A stretch of DNA of 55,243 bases from Oscillospiraceae bacterium (lineage in GTDB: Bacteria; Bacillota; Clostridia; Oscillospirales; Ruminococcaceae), in NCBI GenBank assembly GCA_028692035.1, contig JAQUYD010000012.1, positions 1 to 55,243 on the forward strand. The letters are read 5' to 3'. This document shows, in pieces, positions 33,526-43,997 of this stretch. Position 1 is the stretch's first letter. Every line of letters begins with the position of its first letter. The notes below the pieces were generated by a model. It was not told the DNA's origin and searched no databases. It saw only the letters and a list, made by a program, of their open reading frames with translations. The position numbers and the translations under genes are program-made.

Positions 33526-33965
33526 ATGACCGGTTTCTCAAACAGACCGACGATCTTTTGTTGGCAGGCGTTTTTTGGGAATCGGCCGATACCAGGATTT
33601 TTCCGGCACTTCTCAGTGGCCTTGCCTGTAGTATGCTGCAAGTTGTCGCCTTTTTTGCACCGCCGGGGCCCAATCCGGATGAAGCCTGCTTTTTTGTACC
33701 GGAAAACCAGATGGAACTGCTACTGCGTTTTTGCCGCAGGCTTCGCCAGCAGACGGGAGCCCCGGTGCGGGTGCAGATCACGGGGAGAACGCTTTTGGAA
33801 GGCGGCGGTTGGGACATCGGAATCGTGCAGAAGATCTTTCTGGACGACGCGGACAGTAGGCGGCTGCTTTATTTAGGGAAAAATGCCTTCGTTGCCTGTT
33901 GTGACAGTTGGGACACCAAGGCGATCCTGGAATCGCTGCAGGCAGGTTTACCCGAAAGCGTTTGA
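33522..33965 (+). CDS. Unknown protein coupled to dapA
   Basis: This 147-residue protein was not recognised. It overlaps the dapA stop by ATGA, a strong sign of coupled translation. It has a hydrophobic patch (ALLSGLACSMLQVVAFFAPP, about residues 29-48) that may be buried rather than membrane-spanning, a basic segment (LLRFCRRLRQQTG) and two neighbouring Cys (VACCDSWD) near the end. dapB is often the next gene in such operons, but this is not DapB: no Rossmann motif or DapB signature is present. A link with lysine or aspartate-family synthesis is suggested only by position. Confidence 0.7.
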   Translation: MNDRFLKQTDDLLLAGVFWESADTRIFPALLSGLACSMLQVVAFFAPPGPNPDEACFFVPENQMELLLRFCRRLRQQTGAPVRVQITGRTLLEGGGWDIGIVQKIFLDDADSRRLLYLGKNAFVACCDSWDTKAILESLQAGLPESV

Positions 33966-34416
33966 TGTCCCTTTTCCTTTTTAGCCCGTCAAGAGGGGAA
34001 ACGGCTGCTGTAGGCAGATCGGGATATCGGGCGGCCTAGCTGATGGGGTTTTGACGAACCTTTAAAGCGGTGCAGCGCCGGAAGAAAGCGCGCTTGCCAA
34101 TAGAAAACCGCCGAAAAAAAGGGCCCCTCTTGCCGCGCGCCGGTAAAAAGAATTTTCATCGTTGCGATCTGGCATAGCGTTCTGCTATGCCAGATTGTTT
34201 TTTTGCCATAATATGCCATTACTCTATTTAAATGCATACTAAAATTGTTAGATGACAAACACGGCAAATTGTACTATGTTTTTATTAGTAGAATGTATTT
34301 GTCCTTTGGCACTGTTTCAATGGATCTTTTTATGTGTTGATTGCCACGTTGCGTCAGACACATCATGGCGGTTTAGATGAATGATTTTATTTCTGGTACT
34401 TGTAAGAGGATACACT
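33966..34416. other. Gene-free gap with one terminator
   Basis: No gene is seen in this 450-base gap. It holds the terminator of the asd operon (34167-34206) and, after it, AT-rich DNA in which I find no convincing promoter for the surface-protein gene. Confidence 0.6.
34167..34206 (+). terminator. Terminator of the asd-dapA operon
   Basis: ATCTGGCATAGC (34167-34178) / GCTATGCCAGAT (34184-34195) with a 5-base loop, then TGTTTTTTT. Confidence 0.92.
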
Positions 34417-35066
34417 ATGAGAAAACAAATGTTAGGGCTATTGCTGTGCGGCGCTGTGATTGTTTGCGCGTTGCCCACAGCTGCCTTTGCCCAGCCAAGA
34501 TACCAGTGTCGGCGGACCCCATTCGTTCAGCGCGGATAGTACCGCCCAGCCTGTAACAGACAAAGGCTATGCTACCCCGATTGACGATGATCTGAAACAG
34601 AAACTCACCGATTCTGAAAAAGACGCCATCGCTGTAAAGAATGCTTACTTTGAAACGGAAGAGGACAGAAGTAACGGAATTATCAAGACGGATATTGCCA
34701 TGCTGGGAGATCTTTCCGCCAACGGCGTTGACGTCATGTTTATTTCTGACGTCTCTGGTAGTATGTCCCTGTTCGTGAAAGAGATGTTTAACGAGGAACC
34801 GGGAAAGAGATCACGTGTCGCTCACACCTGTGCTTGTTGCAACGAAAAGCATTATTATAAAATCCCAGCTCTCCTGAAACGCAATAACGGAACAGATGAA
34901 TATATCAATCCGAACGATTATGATATCTTTTTCTCTCTGGAGGACTTTGCCAATGCGCCCGACATAAACGCCTCCCTTGGCGGAGTTGGCTGGAACTATA
35001 TGCCGTGGGAAGAAATGTTTGAATATCTGGAGGAGAATTTGCCGGACGGAATGCCCCTTGAATGGC
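34417..35066 (+). pseudogene. vWA-domain surface protein, 5' part, frameshifted and truncated
   Basis: An ATG at 34417 after AGAGGA opens a signal peptide (RKQMLGLLLCGAVIVCALPT, then AAFA) that runs into a stop soon after. The reading continues one frame over (SQDTSVGGPHSF..., LTDSEKDAIAVKNAYFETEE) into a von Willebrand A domain with the MIDAS motif DVSGSMS and a HTCACCNEKHYY cysteine cluster. A single extra C in the CCC at 34490-34492 would explain the shift: removing it gives AFA|SQD, a normal signal-peptidase site. The frame stays vWA-like to about 35066, where it runs into dnaC-derived DNA read backwards. The likely 3' end, with a sortase signal, lies at 38520-38810. A sequencing error at the shift cannot be excluded. 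Confidence 0.75.
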
Positions 35067-35390
35067 CTGCGGACATTTCCCGTTGTCCTGCTCAAATGTC
35101 CAGCCCTGCATAGCCGTATCGGTAAAACCCTGCTTTTTCAGCAGTTCCACTTCTGTCTGGTGCTTGCGGCTGGCTTCCTCGGCTTCCCGGTTCTTCCGTT
35201 CCTCCTGCTGGCAGTCACATTCTTTTGGGTGGCGGTCACGCCCGAAAAGGCTCTTGCCCTCCGGGAAATAGGCTTCTTTCGGGGTGCGGCACTTGCCGCA
35301 GTACAAAAGCCCGTCCTCCCCGGTGTAGTCCTGCGGCTTTGCTATGGTGTCCGTTATGCTGCTCATAAATGGCTCGTCTATCTTTTTCAT
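35067..35390 (-). pseudogene. DnaC/IstB-like ATPase, N-terminal fragment
   Basis: The minus strand encodes the first 108 residues of a DnaC-like helicase loader as found in ICEs: KKIDEPFMSSITDTIAKPQD, a zinc segment CGKCRTPKEAYFPEGKSLFG with KECDCQ, a charged linker and GWTFEQDNGKCPQ. The Walker A that should follow is missing; the frame runs into surface-protein DNA at 35067 and stays open by chance to 34905. The ATG at 35390 overlaps the stop of the replisome-organizer frame (ATGA), and AAGGAGGG precedes it. It is a clean truncation at the element edge. Confidence 0.75.
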
Positions 35391-35906
35391 AGGCTCTCGC
35401 CCTCCTTGAATGTGTAGTCTGGTATTGCCCCGTTTGGGTGCGGTCTTTGCTTTGTCCTCCTGCGCCCACTTGTAGATAGTGGCGATATGGCTGTTGTATT
35501 TTCTGCCGCTGGAAGCGATATGGCAGGAAAGACGGTCAATGTAATACTCCCATTTTTCCGGCAGTTCTGCTTTCATCTCGTCAAGTTCCCGGTCTGTAAG
35601 GAATACATTTTTGTATCTGCCATAAGCAGCGGGGGCTTTCTGTCCCGGTTTTATCTCTCTCTTTTTCTTTCTCTAACTCTATATCTATCTCTAACTCTGG
35701 TGGACAAATGTCCGCTTGATATGGTGGACAAATGTCCACGCCCGTCTGCGGCAGGGCTTTCTGCTCCTGCAAAGACAGCCTTGCCCGACGTTTTCGCTCC
35801 CCCTCGGTAGAGGATTGTCCAATCAGCAGTTCAATGTTGCTCATGTAAAATGCGCCGTTTGACAAAGGCTCGACAAGTCCCAGCTTCATGAAGGTTTTTC
35901 GGTCAC
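35387..35906 (-). pseudogene. Phage-type replisome organizer, frameshifted fragment
   Basis: Pieces of a phage/ICE replisome organizer are found in three frames on the minus strand: TFMKLGLVEPLSNGAFYMSN to ELEIDIELEKEKE; then KAPAAYGRYKNVFLTDRELD, KWEYYIDRLSCHIASSGRKY and IYKWAQEDKAKTAPKRG; then PDYTFKEGESL up to the stop at 35387. Shifts lie near the GAGAGAGA repeat (about 35660) and after KRG (about 35425, one extra A). The N-terminal part is missing beyond about 35906, where the recombinase gene region begins. It is clearly non-functional. Confidence 0.65.
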
Positions 35907-35951
35907 AAGGAAGTATTTTTCGATTAGGCGGCGTAGCCCCATTTATAAGGG

Positions 35952-37846
<1,895 letters not shown>

Positions 37847-37862
37847 TTCATTTCCATTCCTT

Positions 37863-37990
37863 TCCCGTCCTTTCGTAGTTTGATGAAGTAAAAGTTTCGT
37901 AGCAAGCATAGAAAAGGGGTACCCTTTTCGTAAAATGCGTTGCATTTTGCTTGTTGGGAAGTATCCCAAACCCTCTTGAAAATCCTCTCA
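37863..37990. repeat. Leader repeat of recombinase/TnpW module, copy 2
   Basis: This is the counterpart of 775-905, with shared blocks CGTAGCAAGCATAG, AAAAGGGGTACCCTTTT, GCATTTTGCTTGTTGG and CCCAAACCCT. Similarity fades beyond 37990, although short matches (GGTGTTGTAG and CTTTGGCAA on the minus strand) continue to about 38035. Confidence 0.7.
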
Positions 37991-38097
37991 TTACCTACAA
38001 CACCACACAGGGCGATCTTGCCAAAGTTGCAGAGAGGATTTTTCAAAAACTTTTCTTATTCCCTACTACGGAAACGGGACGGAAAATGCCAAAGAAA

Positions 38098-38139
38098 AAT
38101 AAAAAAACCGCTGCAATCATCAAAAAATTGCAACGGTTT
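38098..38139 (-). terminator. Terminator of the truncated HTH gene
   Basis: On the minus strand AAACCGTTGCAAT / ATTGCAGCGGTTT (38105-38139), one mismatch, is followed by TTTTATTTTT. Its stem begins at the stop codon of the HTH fragment. Confidence 0.88.
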
Positions 38140-38269
38140 ATGTATACATTCTGCGTGTAAAGTTATCATTACTCACTTTCTTGCGGCTTTCTTTCCCACT
38201 CATTCGTGCTGCTTTTATCGCTACTCCAAATGCCTTGAAGTCATATTTAGATACTGGTCTTTTTGCCAT
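38138..38269 (-). pseudogene. Truncated XRE-type HTH regulator
   Basis: This 43-residue frame reads MAKRPVSKYDFKAFGVAIKA then ARMSGKESRKKVSNDNFTRR and MYT. The start matches the N-terminus of Cro/C1-type regulators common on clostridial ICEs (usually continuing past KKVS into the recognition helix), but the HTH itself is missing. It ends directly in a strong terminator, so the 3' part was lost by deletion. It is too short to act as a regulator. Confidence 0.6.
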
Positions 38270-38333
38270 ATTCATTCACCCAGTTACATTTTACTGTTCC
38301 TGTTATGGTTTGGACAGGTCTACACAGTACCTG

Positions 38334-38519
38334 TTATTCAGATAAATTCATCTTTTCAATTCCAAATTCCTTTTTTAACTGACTTAGGAACAATGAAGCG
38401 GCTCTTGAAAAAACTTGATACTTTTTCCATACGATACATAACCCGGCTTCTGTTATGGGAGATAAGGGGCGAAAACAAAGTGTACTGTCACCGCTTGTAT
38501 TGATTAGCTTATCTAATGC
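38334..38519 (-). pseudogene. LysR-type regulator, C-terminal fragment
   Basis: The last 61 residues of a frame read as the end of a LysR substrate-binding domain: LALDKLINTSGDSTLCFRPL, SPITEAGLCIVWKKYQVFSR and AASLFLSQLKKEFG, ending KMNLSE. No LysR-like N-terminal HTH or start codon is present; the open frame continues upstream only into antisense of the surface-protein remnant. It is a stranded fragment that marks the right edge of the insertion patch. Confidence 0.65.
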
Positions 38520-38810
38520 AAGTGCATAAACGGCGGCCACAGCACAATTGCAACTGGTACGATTGGCACTGGGGGAACCGCGATAGCGGCATTCAATAAC
38601 TACCTGCCCGGTGGTGGCAGCACACCTGGCACAACGCCGGATCGCGATCAACCGACCAGCCCAAATAAAGCTCATGAGCCAGTGCCGCAGACAGGCGACG
38701 CCACAAATCCAGGGCTTTGGCTGGCATTGGCGATCGGTTCCTTGACAGGGTTGCTCATCATCACAGTTTTCGAAAGGAAAAAACGGGATATTCCCCAGCG
38801 CGGCAAATAA
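38520..38810 (+). pseudogene. Sortase-anchored surface protein, 3' remnant
   Basis: From about 38529 the plus strand encodes NGGHSTIATGTIGTGGTAIA and a Pro/Thr/Gly-rich linker (GGGSTPGTTPDRDQPTSPNK), then the sortase signal VPQTGD, a hydrophobic helix (GLWLALAIGSLTGLLIITVF) and the charged tail ERKKRDIPQRGK before TAA at 38808. This is the usual C-terminus of a cell-wall-anchored protein. It has no start and an in-frame stop at the patch edge. It is most simply the other end of the vWA gene at 34417-35066, whose middle part is lost; that they were one gene is inferred. Confidence 0.7.
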
Positions 38811-38851
38811 CTTGGCCAAACGGTATACGCGTGCCAAAGAAGCCATTCAAA

Positions 38852-38901
38852 GCATAAAAAGACGAGTGAAAAGCGTACGCTTTTCACCCGTCTTTTTATG
38901 C
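38852..38901. terminator. Bidirectional terminator
   Basis: Arms of 24 bases (38852-38875 and 38878-38901), one mismatch, with A- and T-runs inside the arms (AAAAAGACG, CGTCTTTTT). It lies between the surface-protein remnant and the EamA gene, which converge on it. Confidence 0.92.
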
Positions 38902-38982
38902 TGCCTGTTGTTCTTCGATCCGTTTCCCAGCATTGACCGAACACTTTTATGAAGGGCAAACGCCCTTTTTGTACACATTATC

Positions 38983-39399
38983 CTATTTCATGACCATAAA
39001 TAATGTTCCGGCGCCGATCAATATGCAGCCAACGATGGATTTCCAGCTGACGCTCTCGTGAAAAATCACGAAGGCCAGCACAACGGTCAGTACCACGCTG
39101 AGTTTGTCGATGGGAACGACCTTGGATACGTCGCCGATCTGGATAGCATGATAATAGCACAGCCAGGAAAGCCCTGTTGCCAGGCCGGAGAGGACCAGGA
39201 ACAGCCAACTTTTGTTGGAGATTTCTTTCAGCCCCGTTTGTGAGCCGGTGAGGAAAACCATCCCCCACGCAAGAACCAGAACCACAATTGTCCGGATTGC
39301 AGTTGCCAGATTGGAATTGACATTTTCGATACCAATTTTGGCCAGTATGGAGGTCAACGCCGCAAAAATAGCGGAGCCGATCGCGTAAAGCCACCACAT
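38983..39399 (-). CDS. EamA/DMT family transporter, half-length
   Basis: This 138-residue protein corresponds to a single EamA domain with five hydrophobic helices: MWWLYAIGSAIFAALTSILA, TAIRTIVVLVLAWGMVFL, SWLFLVLSGLATGLSWLCYY, KLSVVLTVVLAFVIFHESVS and SIVGCILIGAGTLFMVMK. The ten-helix members have two such domains; single-domain forms are thought to pair as dimers. The substrate is unknown. The ATG at 39399 follows GAGGAAGTGG. It is a single gene ending at the shared terminator. Confidence 0.88.
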   Translation of the reverse strand: MWWLYAIGSAIFAALTSILAKIGIENVNSNLATAIRTIVVLVLAWGMVFLTGSQTGLKEISNKSWLFLVLSGLATGLSWLCYYHAIQIGDVSKVVPIDKLSVVLTVVLAFVIFHESVSWKSIVGCILIGAGTLFMVMK

Positions 39400-39507
39400 A
39401 TTTACCACTTCCTCATTTGAATTCTCTTTCAGTATACGCAATTGCTGGCCTATTGCAAGAAAATCGGGGAAATTATTTGTCGAAGAGGGGAAAATATAGT
39501 ATAATAA

Positions 39508-40692
<1,185 letters not shown>

Positions 40693-40755
40693 GCCGTGGG
40701 ATGGCTGTAGAAAAGGGGATTTGTAAAAATTCGTAGAATCTTTGCCGGAATTACC

Positions 40756-40784
40756 TTGCGGAAAGCGGATTTCCATGCTATGAT
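40756..40784 (+). promoter_or_regulatory. Promoter of yajC
   Basis: TTGCGG (40756-40761), 17 bases, TATGAT (40779-40784), 42 bases before the start. Confidence 0.65.
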
Positions 40785-40826
40785 AAAAACTACGAAACTA
40801 TAAGAAAAACGGGAGGAATTACCACA

Positions 40827-41156
40827 ATGTTGAATCTTTTTCTCACCACTGAAACCGCGACGGGCGGCGGAGCCAGTATGCTGGCGTCTTTTCTGCCTTT
40901 GGTCCTGGTTCTGGTCGTATTCTATTTCATGTTGATCCGTCCGCAGAATAAAAAAACCAAACAAGAAGCGTCGATGCGCTCCAATCTGCAGATTGGCGAC
41001 GAAATTGTGACCTTTGGCGGTATCATCGGCATTATCGTCAGCATTAAGGACGATACGCTTGTGATCGAAACTGGAAACGAAAGAAGTAAGATCCGCATTT
41101 TGCGCAAAGCGGTGGAAAGCTGTTTGACGGTTCACGAAGAAGAGACCAAAAACTAG
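40827..41156 (+). CDS. yajC: Preprotein translocase accessory subunit YajC
   Basis: This 109-residue membrane protein associates with SecDF of the translocon. One N-terminal helix (MLASFLPLVLVLVVFYFMLI) is followed directly by the family mark RPQNKKTKQE and the cytoplasmic domain LQIGDEIVTFGGIIGIIVSI. The ATG follows GGGAGG. Its place after tgt is conserved in many Firmicutes. SecD and SecF genes are not in the window. Confidence 0.94.
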   Translation: MLNLFLTTETATGGGASMLASFLPLVLVLVVFYFMLIRPQNKKTKQEASMRSNLQIGDEIVTFGGIIGIIVSIKDDTLVIETGNERSKIRILRKAVESCLTVHEEETKN

Positions 41157-41251
41157 TTTTCTGATCGGGTTCCAATGGGGTATTTTACGCATAAAAGCAT
41201 CCTGGCCGGAATATGCTGAAATGTAGGAAAACTTGGTCAGGAGTGATGAGA

Positions 41252-41665
41252 ATGCGGAACAATCCGCCGAAAGGGGACACATCCCCGATACGCAATTGGA
41301 TCACGCCGGTTCTGTTCGGTACAGCCGCAGGCTTGCTGGGAACGTCGGTTATTTTAATGGCCTTTGCTCTAGTTTTAACCCTTCAGGATATTCCACAGGG
41401 GGCGATTCTGCCGCTGGCTGTCGGGGCAATGGGGATCGGCACATTTTTGGGTGGATATGTCTGCGCCAGGATTGTGGGGAAAAAGGGATTGTTGTGCGGA
41501 TTTTTAACGGCCCTTTTTTATGATCTGATTTTAGCGGTAATTTCGTTGACGATTATGCAGTTCTCGTTGGATGCGGAACAGGGGATAAAGCTAGGCGTCG
41601 CTTTGGTAACCGCCTGTACGGGCGGCGTGCTGGGCGTAAATGGAAGGGGCAGGCGGAAAGCTTAG
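41252..41665 (+). CDS. TIGR04086 family membrane protein
   Basis: This 137-residue protein has four hydrophobic helices (PVLFGTAAGLLGTSVILMAF, GAILPLAVGAMGIGTFLGGY, KKGLLCGFLTALFYDLILAV and LGVALVTACTGGVLGV) in the arrangement of the TIGR04086 family, usually found near yajC in Clostridia. The function is unknown. The ATG at 41252 has AGGAG 8 bases upstream; an ATG two codons earlier is too close to it. It lies 95 bases after yajC and before a terminator, so it may be co-transcribed. Confidence 0.8.
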   Translation: MRNNPPKGDTSPIRNWITPVLFGTAAGLLGTSVILMAFALVLTLQDIPQGAILPLAVGAMGIGTFLGGYVCARIVGKKGLLCGFLTALFYDLILAVISLTIMQFSLDAEQGIKLGVALVTACTGGVLGVNGRGRRKA

Positions 41666-41729
41666 CCGTTCCCTTCGGTTCGGCTACTATCAAATTTTCT
41701 GCCGATTGGAAAAGGAAACATTGATTTGG

Positions 41730-41760
41730 AAAGCTCCTGAATGATTCAGGGGCTTTTTGT
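41730..41760 (+). terminator. Terminator after the TIGR04086 gene
   Basis: AAAGCTCCTGAA / TTCAGGGGCTTT (41730-41756) with a 3-base loop and one wobble pair, then TTTGTTTTG. Confidence 0.85.
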
Positions 41761-41852
41761 TTTGAAGACGGGGTCTTTTTTGCTGAGTGTGCCCATATAC
41801 TATTTCATAAAGCTTGTCTTAGGGCAGACAAAACGGCAAAGGAGGGCTTAAA

Positions 41853-42479
41853 TTGGTAAAAAGGGCGGGAAGGGGACAGCAGATCCAACGCGGCATCCGG
41901 AAGCTCTTTTATCGGAATGAAATCTTTGTTTTGCTTTCGGTGCTGTTTCTTGCCGGGATCCTGCTAGGCGCCTGTTTTATCCGGGTCAATGGGGAAAACT
42001 GGGGGACATTTATTGGCCAAATGGTAGAAGGGTTCTCCAACGGCCGCGAGAGCCAGACGCTGCCGGCCACCTTTTTACAATCCGCCACCGGGGCGTTTTT
42101 CTTTTTGCTGGCCCTTTTCCTGTGTGGTTTTTGCGCTGTGGGTCAGCCGCTGGTTTGCTTGATCCTTTTGTTCCGCGGGTTGGGCTATGGACTGACGGCA
42201 GGCGGGGTATACAGCGTCTACGGCCCCAGCGGGATGGGATATGTAGCGCTGTTTTTAATGCCAAACTGTGTTTTGACCGCACTGATCCTGTTGCGGGCAG
42301 GGCAGAGCGCCTTCCGCTTCTCCACCGGATTATATGGTGCGATGAAAGGCGCCGGCAAGATGAACGCTCGCCCTTATTGCCTGGAGTTTGCTATACTGGG
42401 GGCGTGTTTGTTGGGCGCGGCGCTGGTCGACAGTGTTTTTAGCTATTTGTTTGGCGGCAGCTTTCCGCTTGTTGGGTAA
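41853..42479 (+). CDS. SpoIIM-like stage II sporulation membrane protein
   Basis: This 208-residue protein resembles SpoIIM, part of the DMP peptidoglycan-hydrolysing complex that drives engulfment in sporulation. It has five helices: IFVLLSVLFLAGILLGACFI, SATGAFFFLLALFLCGFCAV, LLFRGLGYGLTAGGVYSVYG with the family's R-G-x-x-x-G turn, MGYVALFLMPNCVLTALILL and ILGACLLGAALVDSVFSYLF. TTG at 41853 is taken as the start as it lies 8 bases after AGGAGGG. No other spo genes are in the window, so whether the host forms spores is open. Confidence 0.75.
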   Translation: MVKRAGRGQQIQRGIRKLFYRNEIFVLLSVLFLAGILLGACFIRVNGENWGTFIGQMVEGFSNGRESQTLPATFLQSATGAFFFLLALFLCGFCAVGQPLVCLILLFRGLGYGLTAGGVYSVYGPSGMGYVALFLMPNCVLTALILLRAGQSAFRFSTGLYGAMKGAGKMNARPYCLEFAILGACLLGAALVDSVFSYLFGGSFPLVG

Positions 42480-42582
42480 ACGGCGATTGTTCACAAAAAA
42501 GATATGAAATTCTCCCGGATTATGATATGATAAAACAAAGCGGATTTTCCGTAACGTAAAAAAAGCGGGAGAGATCAAGCCA

Positions 42583-43392
42583 ATGGGACTTATTTCAAAT
42601 CTATTTAATTACTCAAAACCAGGCCGCGGCATCGATAAAGAGCAACAGCAAAAACGGCGTTTTTTCCTGTTTTTTGAGCTCTTTTTCCGGAAGTTTTGGA
42701 AGTTGATCCAGTTAAATCTTCTGTATGTGCTTTTTTGGATACCGCCGCTGATTGCCGGTACGCTGTTAACCCCTTACAATGCGACATTGGCCTACCTTGC
42801 ATTTTTTTTGGTGGGAACTTTTACTGCGGGCCCGGCAACCGCTGGCGCGGTTTATGTCCTACGCAATTTTGCCACCGAGTCACCGGTGTTTTTGGTGTCA
42901 GACTTTTTCCAGCAGTTTAAGCAGAACTATAAACAGTCGGCCCTTGCATTTTTCCTGAACGCACTGGCCTTATTCGCCTGTTATGCGTCTTATTTGTTTT
43001 ATGGCGAGCAATTGAATTTGGGCTTCTTCAATTATGTGTTCAAAGCGATGGTGCTCATTATGGCGCTGCTGGTAGCGTTTGAGACGTTCCATGTGTTTTT
43101 AATGATCGTCACGGTGGATTTAAAGCTTAAAGATATCTTTAAAAACTGTTTTTTGTTCGCCATCTTAAATGTACTCCGTAACTTTTGCAGCTTGCTGTTT
43201 GCCGTTGGATTTTTATGGCTGGAATATAAATTTTTCCCCCTTTCCATGTTTATATTCCCCTTTATCGGACTGACGCTGCCGCTATTTATCATCACCTTCA
43301 ACGCTTATCCGGTGGTGAAAAAGTATGCGATTGATCCCTATTATGAAACGCAAGAAACAGCCGGAGAGGATGGGACGATTTTTGAGGACTGA
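42583..43392 (+). CDS. YesL family (DUF624) membrane protein
   Basis: This 269-residue protein has five to six hydrophobic helices and resembles DUF624/YesL proteins: NKFFRKFWKLIQLNLLYVLF-type N-terminal segment (here FFRKFWKLIQLNLLYVLFW), IPPLIAGTLLTPYNATLAYL, and GTFTAGPATAGAVYVLRNFA, which is the family's core. YesL proteins often lie with sugar ABC transporters, but none is near. The ATG follows GGGAGAGA. It ends in a strong terminator. The function is unknown. Confidence 0.8.
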   Translation: MGLISNLFNYSKPGRGIDKEQQQKRRFFLFFELFFRKFWKLIQLNLLYVLFWIPPLIAGTLLTPYNATLAYLAFFLVGTFTAGPATAGAVYVLRNFATESPVFLVSDFFQQFKQNYKQSALAFFLNALALFACYASYLFYGEQLNLGFFNYVFKAMVLIMALLVAFETFHVFLMIVTVDLKLKDIFKNCFLFAILNVLRNFCSLLFAVGFLWLEYKFFPLSMFIFPFIGLTLPLFIITFNAYPVVKKYAIDPYYETQETAGEDGTIFED

Positions 43393-43404
43393 TCCTCACC
43401 GGAT

Positions 43405-43442
43405 AAAAAAGCCATGGGATTTTTGGTCCCATGGCTTTTTTT
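43405..43442. terminator. Terminator between convergent genes
   Basis: AAAAAAGCCATGGGA / TCCCATGGCTTTTTTT (43405-43442); A-run before and T-run after, so it can serve both the YesL and CmpB genes. Confidence 0.92.
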
Positions 43443-43854
43443 ATTCAATTGGTTTCAGTTTGAAAGAATGGAGTTGGAAAAATCGGTTGATGCGATTGCT
43501 GAGGAAGAGAAGTGGAAAGGTCAGCAGAAACCAGAAAAAAGAAAACAAAGGGCACACCTGGCCTAAAAAGTTCATCCATTGGCTGCTGTAATCCCATACG
43601 TGCCAACGCATCCACAGATTAACGGCAATGCCGGTAAACAGCTCTACGATTGTAATCAGCACCGAACCCAAAAGGCACTTTTTCCAAATGGATAGCGCCC
43701 GGGCGTAGATATTGGCCAGGTGGATGCCGGTAAAACAGATGCCGCCTGCCAGGGTCATCGTCCAATGGGTATTTCCGCGCCACAAAATCTCCAGCATGCT
43801 GTAGCCTGCCGCCCCGATGGAGAAAACGGAAAATAGTTCTCCTTTTTTGATCAT
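43441..43854 (-). CDS. CmpB-type putative ABC transporter permease
   Basis: This 137-residue membrane protein matches the CmpB family (annotated putative ABC transporter permease): YSMLEILWRGNTHWTMTLAG, GGICFTGIHLANIY, LLGSVLITIVELFTGIAVNL, WMRWHVWDYSSQWMNFLGQV and CPLFSFFWFLLTFPLLF. Four helices and the conserved WRG...HW and WDYS motifs fit. The ABC label rests on old annotation and no ATPase is nearby, so function is unknown. ATG follows AAGGGGA. Confidence 0.83.
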   Translation of the reverse strand: MIKKGELFSVFSIGAAGYSMLEILWRGNTHWTMTLAGGICFTGIHLANIYARALSIWKKCLLGSVLITIVELFTGIAVNLWMRWHVWDYSSQWMNFLGQVCPLFSFFWFLLTFPLLFLSNRINRFFQLHSFKLKPIE

Positions 43855-43938
43855 AAAAATCCCCTTTTCTGCCTTTTATGGGTATATTTTTCGGCTAAAA
43901 CCGCGTTTTATCCCAGTGAATTTCTGGATGCGCATTGG

Positions 43939-43967
43939 TTGACAAAGAAAAGGGAATCTTCTAATAT
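43939..43967 (+). promoter_or_regulatory. Promoter of the citramalate synthase gene
   Basis: TTGACA (43939-43944), 17 bases, TAATAT (43962-43967), 30 bases before the ATG. Confidence 0.8.
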
Positions 43968-43997
43968 TAAAACAAACGATGGCAAGAGGGTGTTGAG

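Noticed and set aside
34905-35576. A 223-residue minus-strand open frame read as one gene
   Set aside because: It joins the frameshifted end of a replisome organizer, the start of dnaC and antisense of the vWA gene; the three parts have different origins and starts.
38334-38846. A 170-residue minus-strand open frame read as one gene
   Set aside because: Only its last 61 residues look like protein (LysR C-terminus); the rest is antisense to the sortase-tail remnant.
41853-42479. Proof that the host forms spores
   Set aside because: SpoIIM-like and DUF1540 genes fit spore-formers but also remain in non-sporulating Clostridia; no other sporulation genes are in the window.
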